Notes under the pieces: generated by a model
Databases searched by the model: none
What the model was told of the DNA's origin: nothing
What the model saw: the letters and a program-made list of their open reading frames with translations, nothing else
Part shown: positions 37,434 to 37,525 of the stretch, in pieces
How the letters are laid out: each line of letters begins with the position of its first letter
Numbering within the stretch: position 1 is the stretch's first letter
Made by a program: the position numbers and the translations under genes
Source of the DNA: Bacillus coahuilensis m4-4
GTDB taxonomy: Bacteria; Bacillota; Bacilli; Bacillales; Bacillaceae_K
Reading direction: 5' to 3'
Length of the DNA: 37,525 nt
NCBI RefSeq assembly: GCF_000171615.1
Contig: NZ_ABFU01000006.3
Location: 1 to 37,525, forward strand

Positions 37434-37525
37434 ACTGAATCATCCTTTCCTTGAAATATGCACATTATCATATCGAGTAATCAACATCATATTTAATAAG
37501 ATTGTTTCTGCTGCTTTTAGGGAAA
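37434..37525. other. Window end, no gene seen
   Basis: AT-rich sequence upstream of the minus-strand small gene. It presumably contains that gene's promoter, but I could not pick a clear one. No Tn7-like left end is visible here. Confidence 0.4.

Larger units (their letters stand above)
26462..37525 (+). mobile_element. Element 2: second Tn7-like element, right end without tns genes (far end outside window)
   Basis: A terminus TGTTCAAGT at 26462 is followed by four 20-bp repeats, exactly the layout of element 1's right end but with another sequence. The five bases before it, CTAAT (26457-26461), would be its target duplication. It must have inserted when the glmS flank was directly attached. 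No tnsABC genes follow: hsdMSR and a Hachiman pair are the visible cargo. I found no matching inverted end with ACA-CTAAT up to 37525, so the element either continues beyond the window or has lost its other end. Confidence 0.7.

Overview
The window looks like the chromosome of a low-GC, spore-forming Bacillaceae member (Bacillus or an alkaliphilic relative). The evidence is the block rocF - (spo0E-like, opposite strand) - sigW-rsiW - cdaA-cdaR-glmM - glmS with a glmS ribozyme, plus Bacillus-type ribosome binding sites. This core fills 1-9716 and every gene in it is intact.

From 26 bp after the glmS stop codon the window is transposon. Element 1 (9717-26455, 16,739 bp) is a Tn7-type transposon whose two ends can be read directly. 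TGT/ACA termini are flanked by the duplication TCTAA. Four abutting 20-bp TnsB-type sites form the glmS-proximal right end, and three spaced, inverted sites form the left end. It carries the full Tn7 gene set tnsA-tnsB-tnsC-tnsD-tnsE. Its cargo is a type III restriction-modification pair (mod, res) and an OLD-family nuclease/UvrD-helicase pair of Gabija type. The cargo promoter contains a near-consensus Gram-positive LexA (SOS) box between its -35 and -10.

One base after the right-hand TCTAA copy a second, different Tn7-like right end begins (26462-26550), again TGT plus six bases plus four 20-bp repeats, but with another repeat sequence. No tns genes follow it. Its visible cargo is an intact type I restriction-modification system (hsdM-hsdS-hsdR), then a Hachiman system (hamA-hamB). 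Its far end lies beyond the window. The duplications imply that element 2 landed at attTn7 first and element 1 landed later, one base closer to glmS. The locus is thus a stacked defence archive: four anti-phage systems in two Tn7-like elements at one attachment site.

A second theme is disruption. tnsB (its 3' end), mod, res, the OLD gene, the UvrD gene and hamA are each split by one to three single-base shifts, mostly in short A runs. Undoing the shifts gives whole-codon lengths and sensible proteins. The core genes, tnsA, tnsC, tnsD, tnsE, hsdMSR and hamB are unbroken. Recent decay and homopolymer sequencing errors both remain possible.

The functions proposed are based on motifs and gene order read by eye. 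No database search was run.
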